A stretch of 64,000 nucleotides of DNA from Geodermatophilus ruber (GCF_900114385.1 NZ_FOSW01000013.1:62001-126000); one strand, 5' to 3'. Shown: positions 7,740-16,492, counted from the first letter of the stretch. Notes: generated by a model from the sequence alone, not told the origin. Made by a program: numbers and translations.

Positions 7740-8978
7740 TCAGGCGGCGCGCAGGTCTGCCGGGCCGGTGCGGATCTCGGTGCCGTCGGGGCGCCAGGTG
7801 CGCCAGCGGCCGTCGGGTTGTCGGGCGAGGCGGAAGCCGTGGTGGACCTTGGTGTGGTGCCGCTCGCACAGCAGCGCCGAGTTCTCCAGGCTGGTCGCCC
7901 CGCCGTTGATCCATTCCAGCAGATGGTGGACGTCGCACCAGTGGGTCGGCGCGGAGCAGCCGGCGAACACGCAGCCCCGGTCGCGGGCCTCGACCGCGCG
8001 GCGCAGGTGCGAGCTGACCAGCCGGTGTTCCCGGCCGAGATCGAGGGGGACCCCGTCGGGGCCGAGCACGATGCGGGTGATGCCCGCGTCGCAGGCGATC
8101 CAGCGGGCCCGGGTGGCGGAGATGGTCGCCCCGAAGCCGGTCTCGGCGGCGGCCGGCCCGGTGGCCGGGCCGGCCAGATCGGCGAGATCCACCCGGACGA
8201 TCAGGTGTGGCTTGACGGTGCGCAGCATCGGCAGGGCGCCGGCGGCCAGGGCGTTGTCGCAGAGCTGGACGAGGGCGTCGGCCAGCATCTGCGGGCGGGA
8301 GCGCTCGTCGCTGGCGCTCCGGCCCGCCTGCACGATCGGCTCCAGCGCGGTCTGCAGCTTCTCCCCGCCGACGGCGTCCAGGTCGAAGCGGCCGGTGAGG
8401 CTCCCGTCCGGGTGCTTGGCGAGGCGCAGCGTGCGGCCCGCGGTGGGGTCCGGCTCGGGCCCGTCCTGGTCGAGGCGCTGCAGGTAGTGGTGCACCACCT
8501 GGGCCAGGCCGGCGTGCGACCGGCCGGTGGCCACCTCCGTCAGGGTCGCATCCACACCGGCGAGGTCGACGTCCTGCGCGGCGGCGAGGGCCAGCTTGTC
8601 GGGACGGGTGATCGGCTCGACCACCGCCACCTGATCCGCGGTCACCCGCCCGCCGGCATGGGCGGCGGCCAGCGCCGGCAGCTGCTCCAGCGCGCGGCCG
8701 TTGTGCACCAGCTGCCGGGCGGCGGCCGCCGACAGCCGGGCGTGCCCGCGCAGCCAGGAGGCCATCGTCGTCAGCCCGTCGTGCTCGGGCGCCTGCGCCA
8801 GCTCTCCGCGCCGGACGGTGCGGGCCAGCTCGGCGTCGAGCCGGTTGCGGGCGGCCACCAGCGCACGGGTGCGGTCCAGCAGCTCGGGGGCGCCGCACCC
8901 GAACAGGTCCTCGCCGGCCAGCCCGTCCAGCGCCGCGGTCAACCCGGCCACGGCACCCCCTCCACCACCCGAACACAT
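7740..8978 (-). CDS. DUF222 / HNH endonuclease domain protein (13E12-type)
   Basis: A 412-residue protein: a DUF222 region over roughly residues 15-290, then a C-terminal HNH nuclease with CVFAGCSAPTHWCDVHH, NSALLCERHHTKVHH and the final His-rich motif. The paired cysteines and histidines are intact, so a metal-dependent nuclease is expected. This family is greatly amplified in Actinobacteria, includes the mycobacterial 13E12 repeat proteins, and is often DNA-damage inducible. The ATG sits inside a near-perfect LexA box and exactly 7 nt after a TAGGAT -10 element, so the mRNA is predicted to be leaderless and SOS-repressed. The function in the cell is unknown. Confidence 0.9.
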   Translation of the reverse strand: MCSGGGGGAVAGLTAALDGLAGEDLFGCGAPELLDRTRALVAARNRLDAELARTVRRGELAQAPEHDGLTTMASWLRGHARLSAAAARQLVHNGRALEQLPALAAAHAGGRVTADQVAVVEPITRPDKLALAAAQDVDLAGVDATLTEVATGRSHAGLAQVVHHYLQRLDQDGPEPDPTAGRTLRLAKHPDGSLTGRFDLDAVGGEKLQTALEPIVQAGRSASDERSRPQMLADALVQLCDNALAAGALPMLRTVKPHLIVRVDLADLAGPATGPAAAETGFGATISATRARWIACDAGITRIVLGPDGVPLDLGREHRLVSSHLRRAVEARDRGCVFAGCSAPTHWCDVHHLLEWINGGATSLENSALLCERHHTKVHHGFRLARQPDGRWRTWRPDGTEIRTGPADLRAA

Positions 8979-8990
8979 GTTCGAATCCTA
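8969..8990 (-). promoter_or_regulatory. LexA (SOS) box overlapping a leaderless promoter
   Basis: On the minus strand the sequence reads TAGGAT (8990-8985), then TCGAAC-ATGT-GTTCGG (8984-8969). TCGAAC-N4-GTTCGA is the actinobacterial LexA consensus, matched at 11 of 12 fixed positions. The box covers the region just after the -10 and contains the ATG itself (8978-8976). Transcription should start at or next to the A of the ATG, and LexA binding would block both promoter opening and the start point. Confidence 0.8.
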
Positions 8991-9138
8991 GCGCGAAAGG
9001 GTGGGCCCGACCAGGCGAATCCCCAGGTCAGAGACCCGTCCACAGATTGGTTCCCGCCCGTGCGGCTCGCGGCGGCTGCCCTGCCTGGTGCTGCCTGCTG
9101 CTGATGGCGGTCGCCGCGGTCGGCGGCTGTGGCGCCCG

Positions 9139-10137
9139 TCAGAGGAAACGGCGCCGGCGCAGCCACGCGAGGGCGGCCAGCCCGGCGGGGACCGGCAGCC
9201 AGAAGGTGACCAGGCGGAAGGCCAGCACGGCCGGCAGTGCGACGCCGACCGGCAGACCGACGGCGAGGAATGACGCGACCATCGCGCCCTCCACGCCACC
9301 CACACCGCCCGGCGTCGGCAGGGTCGCGCCCAGTGCGGAGCCGATCAGCAGCACCGCCGCGGCCGGCGCCAGGCCGATGTCCCCGCCCAGCGCGCGCACG
9401 CAGGCGTAGAGGCAGAGGGTGAGGGAGGCGGTCAGCCCCGCACAGCCCATCAGCGCGAGCAGCACGCGTTCCGGTGAGCGCAGCACGTCGGCCAGGGGCC
9501 GCAGCCCGCGCACCGCCCGCCGGCAGGCCGCGGAGACCCGCGACCGGACGGGGGTGAACAGCGTCGCTCCCAGGACGGGAACGAGGACCGGCACCAGCCA
9601 CCAGGCCGACACCACGTGCCACGGGATGGTCACGGACCACCCGGTGCCGAGCACCACCAGCGGGAGAGCCGCGAGGGTGACGACGACCTGGGCGACCTGA
9701 TTGGTCGCCACCGTGGCGGCCGCCACCGGCAACGAGGCTCCGTGCGTGGTCAGCAGCCGGACGTTGAGGCCCATGACGCCGACGGACGCCGGTGCCACCA
9801 GCTTGGTCGCCGCGCCGGCGACCTGCGCCGCCACCGCGGCCCGCGCGCGCACCGTCACCGGCGACACCGCGAGCAGGCCGGCCGCCGCTGTCGGGAACGA
9901 GAGTGCACCTCCGAGCAGCGCCACGCAGGCCCACCACCAGTCGGCGACCGCCGGCACCTCCAGGGCGCCGGCGTCGATCTGCGTCGCGCCCACGCACACG
10001 GCCAGGACCACCAGGACGGTGACGAGGGCTGCCCGGGTGCGCCGGGCGGGCCACCGGCCCGCCGGTGCCGCGGCCGGCGCACCGTCCGCCGTCGGCCCCG
10101 TAGCCGGGGCCGGCGTGCTCGGGGCCGGCGCGGTCAT
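9139..10137 (-). CDS. flippase-like / LPG-synthase-TM family membrane protein
   Basis: A 332-residue integral membrane protein with a Pro/Ala-rich cytoplasmic N-tail and about eight hydrophobic segments. The PTPGGVGGVEGAMV motif in the C-terminal third is the signature of the UPF0104/AglD-MprF transmembrane domain. Relatives move or modify lipids at the membrane (lysyl-phosphatidylglycerol flipping, lipid-linked sugar transfer). It has no soluble synthase domain, so it would be a stand-alone flippase-like protein. The ATG overlaps the stop of a tiny upstream acidic ORF (ATGA), suggesting coupled translation. Substrate unknown. Confidence 0.83.
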   Translation of the reverse strand: MTAPAPSTPAPATGPTADGAPAAAPAGRWPARRTRAALVTVLVVLAVCVGATQIDAGALEVPAVADWWWACVALLGGALSFPTAAAGLLAVSPVTVRARAAVAAQVAGAATKLVAPASVGVMGLNVRLLTTHGASLPVAAATVATNQVAQVVVTLAALPLVVLGTGWSVTIPWHVVSAWWLVPVLVPVLGATLFTPVRSRVSAACRRAVRGLRPLADVLRSPERVLLALMGCAGLTASLTLCLYACVRALGGDIGLAPAAAVLLIGSALGATLPTPGGVGGVEGAMVASFLAVGLPVGVALPAVLAFRLVTFWLPVPAGLAALAWLRRRRFL

Positions 10138-10301
10138 GGCCCGGGTACCTCCTCGATCGGGGCGTCCTCGTGCTCGATGTTCTCGTTCCCGATGTCCTCG
10201 GCATCGGCGACCCCTCTATTGAGCCGGTCCGCGGATGTGCTCTCCAGCGGCCGATGGCGTACGACACCCCCGGCGCTTCCGTCGACCGTCGTCCAGGTCA
10301 T
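10134..10301 (-). CDS. small acidic hypothetical protein upstream of the flippase-like gene
   Basis: A possible 55-residue protein beginning MTWTTVDGSAGG and ending in a strongly acidic tail (ENIEHEDAPIEEVPGP). The last 25 codons have about 88 percent G or C at the third position, as in real genes here, and the stop overlaps the flippase-like start as ATGA. A GGAGG lies too close to ATG 10301 to be ideal, so an in-frame GTG at 10340 is an alternative start. I know no family for it. Gene status is inferred from codon use and coupling only. Confidence 0.42.
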   Translation of the reverse strand: MTWTTVDGSAGGVVRHRPLESTSADRLNRGVADAEDIGNENIEHEDAPIEEVPGP

Positions 10302-10623
10302 CCCTCCGGCGGCGTCGGCCGGTTGACGTACCTCGGACACAGGACCGGCGCCAGGGACGGGGCGCCGTGCCCGCGCGGGCGGGGCAGCGTGCCCGGCCGG
10401 CTGCCCGGTGCGCACCAGGGACCTTCGACCCGTGTGGGGGCTCACGGAAGGCCCGTCCGGGGGGCGTGGTTGAGAGCTCCCAGAGGCGACGGCCGCGGAC
10501 CCCGTGGAAGGCGGGTCCGCGGCCGTGTGCCTTCGTCTTGTCGAGCCGTCCTGAGACGGCGAGCGCGCCTGCCCCGCTCGGGGGCCCGAAGCCGCACCCC
10601 CGTTCCGAGAGGAAACACCGGCG
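10302..10623. other. intergenic region with strong hairpin, divergent promoters
   Basis: A 322-bp stretch between the flippase-like unit and the MFS gene. It holds a perfect 14-bp inverted repeat (10489-10502 with 10513-10526, 10-base loop) and, 18 bases further, a 6-bp hairpin (10545-10550 with 10555-10560). Both lie upstream of the MFS start and could form a structured leader or the end of a small RNA read on the plus strand. No convincing protein frame or consensus promoter was found. Confidence 0.5.
10489..10526 (+). terminator. perfect 14-bp GC hairpin upstream of MFS gene
   Basis: ACGGCCGCGGACCC pairs exactly with GGGTCCGCGGCCGT around cgtggaaggc. The following bases (gtgccttcgtcttg) are relatively T-rich for this genome. 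It resembles an intrinsic terminator, but no gene on either strand ends just before it, so it may be an attenuator in the MFS leader or the terminator of a small RNA. Confidence 0.45.
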
Positions 10624-11976
10624 TTGACCCTTCCTGTCCTCAGCCGTGCCCGCACGTCCACCACGACCCCTCCGGCCCCGCCGTCGCTGCGGCAACTGCG
10701 CGTGGCCGTCGCCGTCCTGTTCGCCCTGGACGGCTTCGTCTTCGGTACCTGGGCCGCCCGCATCCCCGACGTGAGCGCCCAGCTGGGTGCCTCGCACAGC
10801 TCCCTGGGGATCGCCGTGCTGTGCCTGTCCCTGGGCGCTCTCGCCTTCATGCAGCTGACCGGCGCGCTCAGCGCCCGGCTGGGCCCGGGGCGGGTCAGCG
10901 TCGCGGCCGCGGTGCTGGTCAGTCTCGCCACCGCGCTGCCGGGTCTGGCCGGCAGCGTTCCGCAGCTGTGCGTGGCGCTGTTCTTCTTCGGGGCCGCGAC
11001 CGGCGCGGTCAACGTGGCGGCCAACAGCCTCGGGGTGCAGGTGGAGGCCCGCTGGGGCCGGCCGCTGCTGCCCTCGCTGCACGCCGGGTTCAGTTTCGGC
11101 GGCCTGGCCGGCGCTCTGGTCGGCGGGCTGGTGTCGGTCGTCGCCGGGGTCGCCCCGCACCTGCTGGGCGTCACCGTCGCCGGGCTCGCCGTGCTGGCCT
11201 GGATCGGGCCGACCCTGGCCCGGGCCGACGACGCGGCACCGCCGCTGCGCGCCGCCCGGACGACCGGCGAGCAGCCCGACCGTCCTCGCGGCACCCCCAC
11301 CGCCGTCCTCGTGGTGCTCGGCGCGGTCGCCGGCTGCACGTCCTACGGCGAGGGCGCGCTGACCGACTGGGGTGCGCTGTACCTGCGCGAGGATCTCGGG
11401 GCCACCTCGGTCCTGGCCGCCGCCGGGTACGCCGCGTTCGCCCTGGCCATGGCCTGCGGCCGCCTGCTGGGCAGCGCGCTGGTCGTCACGCTGGGGGAGG
11501 ACCGGCTGCTCGTCGGCGGGGCGCTGCTGGCCGCGGCCGGCATGCTCGTCGCCGCCTGGACGGGGTCGGTGACCGTCGCGCTGGCCGGATTCGTCCTCGT
11601 CGGGCTGGGGCTGGCCAACGTCTTCCCCCTGGCCATCGCCCGGGCCGGTGCCCTGGGCGGTGCCGGCGGCGTGGCCCTGGCCTCGACCGTCGGCTACAGC
11701 GGCCTGCTCGGCGGCCCCCCGCTGCTCGGGTTCCTCGCCGAGTTCGCCGGGCTGCCCCTGGCCCTGAGCACGGTGTCGGTGCTCGCGGTGGTCGCCGCGG
11801 TGCTGGTCCTCTCCCTCCGGGGCGAGCCGGTCGCCGTGCGCCGGCCGGCCGTGTTCGGGCTGCGCCGTCCGGCCGTGGTCACCTGGGTGAGCGCGCGCCT
11901 GCAGCCGGTCGGCCGCAGCGCCCGCACCGGTGCCCGGCAGGCCGTGGAGGACCTGCGCATCCTGGCGGTGTCCTGA
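10624..11976 (+). CDS. MFS transporter (YbjJ/sugar-type)
   Basis: A 450-residue major facilitator with about twelve hydrophobic segments; RIPDVSAQLGAS in the first loop and LGPGRVSVAAAVLVS after helix 2 fit the MFS loop 2-3 region. The PlsX-free, FucP/YbjJ-like pattern (AARIPD, PSLHAGFSFGGLAGALVGG) suggests a member of the sugar or small-molecule exporter branch. The start appears to be TTG at 10624, after the gagaggaaac ribosome site. A cytoplasmic tail of about 50 residues follows the last helix. The 5' leader holds a strong hairpin that could control expression. Substrate unknown. Confidence 0.83.
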   Translation: MTLPVLSRARTSTTTPPAPPSLRQLRVAVAVLFALDGFVFGTWAARIPDVSAQLGASHSSLGIAVLCLSLGALAFMQLTGALSARLGPGRVSVAAAVLVSLATALPGLAGSVPQLCVALFFFGAATGAVNVAANSLGVQVEARWGRPLLPSLHAGFSFGGLAGALVGGLVSVVAGVAPHLLGVTVAGLAVLAWIGPTLARADDAAPPLRAARTTGEQPDRPRGTPTAVLVVLGAVAGCTSYGEGALTDWGALYLREDLGATSVLAAAGYAAFALAMACGRLLGSALVVTLGEDRLLVGGALLAAAGMLVAAWTGSVTVALAGFVLVGLGLANVFPLAIARAGALGGAGGVALASTVGYSGLLGGPPLLGFLAEFAGLPLALSTVSVLAVVAAVLVLSLRGEPVAVRRPAVFGLRRPAVVTWVSARLQPVGRSARTGARQAVEDLRILAVS

Positions 11977-12009
11977 GCCCGGTCCACACCGGGGGGCGGT
12001 GGGGGCGGC

Positions 12010-13623
12010 TCAGCCCTGCCGCGCCTCCGCCAGCGCGGCGGGCGGGGGGGCCGGCCGCCGGCGCAGCAGGTGGACCAGGTTCCAGCGCAGCGCCCCGGCG
12101 AGGTCGCGGGCGTGCTCGGCGACGGTCAGGTCCCGCGCCGGTCGCGCCGCGGCGACGGCGGCGTCCAGGTCGTACCCGTGGTCCCGCAGGACCTCGGAGA
12201 AGTCCCGCTGCAGCGGCGCGAAGCACGCATAGCCGAAGCTTCGGTACATGCTCGGGAAGAACGGCCGGAACAGCCGGATCCGCTCGTGCAGGCCGCTGGA
12301 GTGCGACATCGGGTTCTTGTGCCGGGCGGCGATGTAGTCGGGCAGCACGTCGGCGAAGGCGTGCCGCACGATCCACTTCTCGTACCCGTCGCGCTGCTTG
12401 AGCTCCTGCGGGATGCGCATGGCCAGGTCGAGCATGGCCACGTCGAGGAAGGGCACCCGGGCCTCGACGCCGTTGCCCATCGAGGTGCGGTCGACCCGCT
12501 GCAGCTCGGTGTGGCTCAGGTAGCGGATCTTGTGCAGGAACAGCCGGCGGACGTCGTCCTGCGCGACCCGGCGGTACATGTCGTAGCCGCCGAAGAGCTC
12601 GTCGGAGCCGTCGCCGGTGAGCACCACCTTCACCCCGCGCCGGTGCACCTCGGCGAACAGCCGCTGCGAGACGACGGCGTTGATGATGTCCCCGTACTCG
12701 GTGAGCTCGGAGACCCGGATGGCCTCGCGCACCTCCCGGCGGCCGAGCTCCCGTGGCCGCAGGGGGATCACGACGTGCTCCACGCCGAGGTCGGCGGTGA
12801 GCCGGCGGGCGTAGGCGAGGTCCTCGCTGCCCTCCACCCCGATGGTGAAGGCGACGCAGTCGGGGTGCAGCTCCCGGACCTTGATCAGGGTCAGCGAGCT
12901 GTCGAGGCCGCCGGAGAGGACCACGCCGACCCGCAGGTCGGTGTCCACCCGGATCCGGACCGCCTCGGTGAAGGTCCGGCGCAGCGCGTCGGCCGCCTCC
13001 ACCACGTCGCCGAGGACGGGACCGCCCTCACCGAGCCGGCCCAGGTCGAGGTAGGGGTGCAGGGCCGGCGGGGTGTCGGGGTCGGCCCAGCCGCAGTGCC
13101 CCGGGGGGACCTCCGCGACGGCGACCCCGAGCGGGACCAGCGCCTTGATCTCGGAGGCGACGTGCAGGCGCCCGCCCGCGTGCGCCCAGTAGAGCGGCTT
13201 GACCCCGGCCGGATCGCGGGCCAGGAACACCCGGCGGGTGTCGCGCTCGGTGACGGCGAAGGCGAACTCGCCGCGCATCCGCAGCAGCGCGTCCTCACCC
13301 CAGGCGAGGAAGGACTCGAGCACCACCTCGGTGTCGCTGGTCGACCGCGTCGGGCGGCCCTCGGCGTGCAGCTGCGCCCGCAGCTCGGCGTGGTTGAACA
13401 CCTCGCCGTTGAAGTTCAGCGCCCACCGCTCGCCCCCGGAGATCCACGGCTGCACGGCGCGGTCCCGGTCGACGATGCGCAGCCGCGCGGTGCCCAGCAG
13501 CGCGGCGTCGTCACCGAGGACCTCCTGGACCTCCCCGCGGGGGGCCACGGCGGCCAGCATCCCGTCGAACAGCGGCCGCTGCCCCGCGGCCCCCGGCCCG
13601 ACGATCATCGCGATCCCGCACAT
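12010..13623 (-). CDS. asnB: asparagine synthase (glutamine-hydrolysing)
   Basis: A 537-residue AsnB. The class II glutaminase domain starts with the catalytic Cys2 (MCGIAMIVG), and NFNGEVFNH and SDTEVVLESF follow. The synthetase domain has the PP-loop SGGLDSSL and TGDGSDELFGGYDMYRR; RTSMGNGVEARVPFLD is the conserved aspartate-binding region. It makes asparagine from aspartate, glutamine and ATP. At 537 residues it is shorter than the 600-plus residues of many actinobacterial AsnB proteins. It starts 7 bp after the M15-like gene, so the two form an operon. Confidence 0.93.
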   Translation of the reverse strand: MCGIAMIVGPGAAGQRPLFDGMLAAVAPRGEVQEVLGDDAALLGTARLRIVDRDRAVQPWISGGERWALNFNGEVFNHAELRAQLHAEGRPTRSTSDTEVVLESFLAWGEDALLRMRGEFAFAVTERDTRRVFLARDPAGVKPLYWAHAGGRLHVASEIKALVPLGVAVAEVPPGHCGWADPDTPPALHPYLDLGRLGEGGPVLGDVVEAADALRRTFTEAVRIRVDTDLRVGVVLSGGLDSSLTLIKVRELHPDCVAFTIGVEGSEDLAYARRLTADLGVEHVVIPLRPRELGRREVREAIRVSELTEYGDIINAVVSQRLFAEVHRRGVKVVLTGDGSDELFGGYDMYRRVAQDDVRRLFLHKIRYLSHTELQRVDRTSMGNGVEARVPFLDVAMLDLAMRIPQELKQRDGYEKWIVRHAFADVLPDYIAARHKNPMSHSSGLHERIRLFRPFFPSMYRSFGYACFAPLQRDFSEVLRDHGYDLDAAVAAARPARDLTVAEHARDLAGALRWNLVHLLRRRPAPPPAALAEARQG

Positions 13624-13630
13624 CAGCGGC

Positions 13631-14509
13631 TCACCCTCCGACGGCGGCGGTGTCGGCCGGCGCCGCGTCCTCGTACCGGCTCACCACGGCCGGGTTCAGG
13701 CAGACGTGCCACGCCTGGCCCTCGTCGATCACGTTGAGCACCCCGGCGTCCCGGTAACCGATGAGGATCTCCTGCAGCGGTGCGGCCACGCCGTGCCCGC
13801 GCAGCCAGGTCATCTCGACGTCGGCGGCCCAGCCGATGCAGTGCGCGCTGGGGAGGAAGGCCGAGTACCCCAGCTCCCGCAGCCGCTCCTGGTCGGCGAC
13901 GCTGCGCACGATGCAGTTCACCCACAGCCCGCGCCGCCACTCCGGCGCGGCCGCGGCGAAGCGGGTCGCCATCTCGTTGAGCAGCCCGACGACCGCGGGC
14001 CGGGCCACCGGGTGGCTCAGGCCGGAGGAGCGCGGTTCGCGGGCGGGATCCCACCGGCGGACGGCGTAGTTGCGCAGCCGGGCCGGGAACCCGGTCGCGC
14101 CCATCCGGAAACCGAACGCCAGCCGTCCCTGCCGGCGCAGCGCCGCCAGCGAGACCAGCTCCGGGGAGCCGGTGACGGCACCGTCGTCGGCGAAGGGGGC
14201 GACCGAGGACCACCACAGGACGTCGATCTGCTGGAGCAGGAGGATCTTGGCCAGGGTGGCCGGGGTGGAGGCGTTGGCCCGGGGGCTGGGCCGGAAGGCG
14301 CGCACCTCGCGCTCGATCCGCGCCAGCGCGCCCTGCGTGCCGTCCGGGAGCCGGTCCAGCACCGCGCGCACCTCGGGCAGGTCGGCGGCCCGCTCGAGCG
14401 CGGACCCCGCGCCCCACCCCGGGTCGGAGCCGATCTCCTGCGCGATCTCCTCGACCGCTGCGCGGAAGCGGGTGAGCTGCTGCGGCGTGGCCGTGCCGTG
14501 CGTCGTCAT
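13631..14509 (-). CDS. M15-peptidase-like protein (DUF5715-type)
   Basis: A 292-residue protein without a signal peptide. The C-terminal half has SAHCIGWAADVEM, matching the SxHxxGxAxD zinc motif of M15 D,D-carboxypeptidases, and further on DEGQAWHV, matching the ExxWH part, so all four active-site positions seem present. The N-terminal half (residues about 1-150) is a helical region I do not recognise. ATG 14509 follows a ggagggg ribosome site. It is the first gene of the operon with asnB. A role on a peptide or amino-acid conjugate is possible, but the absence of a secretion signal argues against peptidoglycan as substrate. Confidence 0.7.
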   Translation of the reverse strand: MTTHGTATPQQLTRFRAAVEEIAQEIGSDPGWGAGSALERAADLPEVRAVLDRLPDGTQGALARIEREVRAFRPSPRANASTPATLAKILLLQQIDVLWWSSVAPFADDGAVTGSPELVSLAALRRQGRLAFGFRMGATGFPARLRNYAVRRWDPAREPRSSGLSHPVARPAVVGLLNEMATRFAAAAPEWRRGLWVNCIVRSVADQERLRELGYSAFLPSAHCIGWAADVEMTWLRGHGVAAPLQEILIGYRDAGVLNVIDEGQAWHVCLNPAVVSRYEDAAPADTAAVGG

Positions 14510-14652
14510 ACCCCGGGGCCCCTCCGTCCGCTGCGCCGGCGCACGGTAGCACCGGGCCAGGACGGGAGCCTGGCGAACCTGCTGGTCAACGGGGATGTCG
14601 GTGACGACCGGCCCCCAGGCTCCCCGCCGAGCGGCGCCCCTGCGCCGCGTCC

Positions 14653-16332
14653 TCAGCGGCCGGTCGCCACCGGCCCCGGCGCGCCGGCCCCGGCGAGGGC
14701 CGCGACGGCCGTGGCGGAGACCTGGGACGGCGCCTGCTGCGGGGCGGCGAACGGTGTCTCCTGCCGGCAGACGGTGCCCGGCGCGGGCAGCGTGCCGTCG
14801 ACGAGGTAGGTCGTCGCGGCGGTGTCGACGCAGGCGGAGTTGTCCTGGCCGAAGGCGGTGTGGCCGGAGCCGTACATGGTGAGCAGCCGGGCGTTCCCCA
14901 GCTCGGCGACCATGCTCCGCGCGCCCGGGTACGGCGTCGCCGGATCGTCGGTGGTGGCGATGACCAGCGGGGTGGGGGAGGAGCCGGGCACCGCGAACGG
15001 GCCGTCGTAGGCGTCCTCGGCCTCCCTCGGCCACAGCGCGAACGGGACCTCGGAGTAGGCGAAGGCGCCCCAGAAGTGCGGGACGTCGACCCACTCCCGC
15101 GCCCCCCGCTCGACGTAGGAGTCGAGGCCGGTGGGCCACGCCTGCTCGCCGCCGGTGATCGTGAAGAAGCGGTCCAGCTGCGGGTCGTAGGAGCCGTCGG
15201 GCCGGCGGGGGCGGACGACGAGGTCGACCAGCGCCCGGGTGAGCGAGCCGTCGCCTGCCGCGGCCTGGGCCAGCGCGGTGGCCAGCACGTTCCACACCCG
15301 CTTGGCCCGCAGCAGCGCCAGCGTGACGTCCCGGATGTCGTCGGCGGTCACCGGGCGCGGGTCGGTGGCGTACCGGTCGGCGGGGAGCGGGGTCGTCGCC
15401 GCCGAGGCCAGCAGCGCGTCGTAGGCGGCGAGGGGGTCGGTGCCGCCGAAGTTCGAGCAGGCGGCCTGGTCGGCCTTGCAGGCGTCGACGAAGCTGCCCA
15501 GCGTGTGCTCGAAGCCGGCGCCCTGCAGGGTGCTCAGGCCCACCGGGTCGTCCGCGTACTGCTCCGGGTCCACCGGGCCGTCGAGGACCATGGCCCGGTA
15601 GCGGTCGGGGAAGAGCGCGGCGTAGGTGGCGCCGAGGAAGGTGCCGTAGGAGAAGCCGAAGTAGGTGAGCTGCTGGTCCCCGACGGCGGCGCGCAGCAGG
15701 TCCAGGTCGCGGGCCACGTCGGCGGTGGAGGCGTGGCGGAGGATCTCGCCGTTGTTGGCCAGGCAGTTGTCGACGTAGCGCTGCGCGTGCCCGACGAGGG
15801 CCTCGACGTCCAGGTCGACGGGGGTCGGCCAGGGCCGGGGGGACGACCCGTCGGTCTCCTGGTTCACCTTGCAGTCGATGGACGGCGTGCTCTGCCCGAC
15901 GCCGCGCGGGTCGAAGCCGATGATGTCGAACCGCTCGTTGAGGCTCGTCAGGATGCTGGCACCGGAGGTCTGCATCAGCTGCACCGCCGGGGCGCCGGGT
16001 CCGCCGAGGTTGAAGAACAGCGAGCCGATGCGCTGCGCCGGTTGCGTGGCCGGCACCCGCGCCAGGGCGATGCGCACCTGCTCGCCGCCGGGCCGGTCGT
16101 GGTCGAGGGGCAGGTCGGCGGTCGCGCACTGGACGCCGGCCGCGGTGGCGACGTCGGTGGTGCCGCAGGCCGCCCACGTCAGCGCGGGCACCGGCGCCCT
16201 CGCGGCCGGGGTTGCTGCTTCCCCGGCGGTGTCCGCGAACGCGAGAGGCGCGGGGAGGGCGAGCAGCGCCGCCGTGAGCACCGCCACGACGCCACGGCGA
16301 CGACGGGTCCTCCGACCAGGCATGCGAGTCAC
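14653..16332 (-). CDS. secreted alpha/beta hydrolase, tripeptidyl aminopeptidase family
   Basis: A 559-residue exported protein: twin-arginine-rich N-terminus (RRTRRRRG), hydrophobic segment and AFAD-type cleavage region around residue 34. The triad is visible: Ser in GFSYGTFLG, Asp in ATTDDPATPYPGA and His in GSGHTAFG; the C-terminal part matches the TAP-like domain. Relatives are the Streptomyces Tap/SlpD enzymes, which release N-terminal tripeptides outside the cell. The GTG at 16332 is chosen because GGAGG lies 4 bases upstream; ATG 16323 is too far from it. It stands alone, downstream of the SorC-type regulator and a hairpin. Confidence 0.88.
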   Translation of the reverse strand: MTRMPGRRTRRRRGVVAVLTAALLALPAPLAFADTAGEAATPAARAPVPALTWAACGTTDVATAAGVQCATADLPLDHDRPGGEQVRIALARVPATQPAQRIGSLFFNLGGPGAPAVQLMQTSGASILTSLNERFDIIGFDPRGVGQSTPSIDCKVNQETDGSSPRPWPTPVDLDVEALVGHAQRYVDNCLANNGEILRHASTADVARDLDLLRAAVGDQQLTYFGFSYGTFLGATYAALFPDRYRAMVLDGPVDPEQYADDPVGLSTLQGAGFEHTLGSFVDACKADQAACSNFGGTDPLAAYDALLASAATTPLPADRYATDPRPVTADDIRDVTLALLRAKRVWNVLATALAQAAAGDGSLTRALVDLVVRPRRPDGSYDPQLDRFFTITGGEQAWPTGLDSYVERGAREWVDVPHFWGAFAYSEVPFALWPREAEDAYDGPFAVPGSSPTPLVIATTDDPATPYPGARSMVAELGNARLLTMYGSGHTAFGQDNSACVDTAATTYLVDGTLPAPGTVCRQETPFAAPQQAPSQVSATAVAALAGAGAPGPVATGR

Positions 16333-16383
16333 CGGCCCTCCAGACGAGGCGCCCGCTACGGAACGCCGTCGGCCGGATTGAAT

Positions 16384-16401
16384 CCGCCGCTGAGGCGGCG
16401 G
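16384..16401 (-). terminator. hairpin between regulator and hydrolase genes
   Basis: CCGCCGC (16384-16390) pairs perfectly with GCGGCGG (16395-16401) around TGAG. It lies about 90 bases after the SorC-type regulator stop on the minus strand and before the hydrolase start, so it may end the regulator transcript. No U tract. Confidence 0.4.
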
Positions 16402-16492
16402 ACCAGCCCGGAGGTCCGGCGGCGGGGGGGAGCGGGCGCGCCGTCACGGTCGGCCCCGGGCTCCTCACCACGCCCGGGACCTGCCGCGGCGG

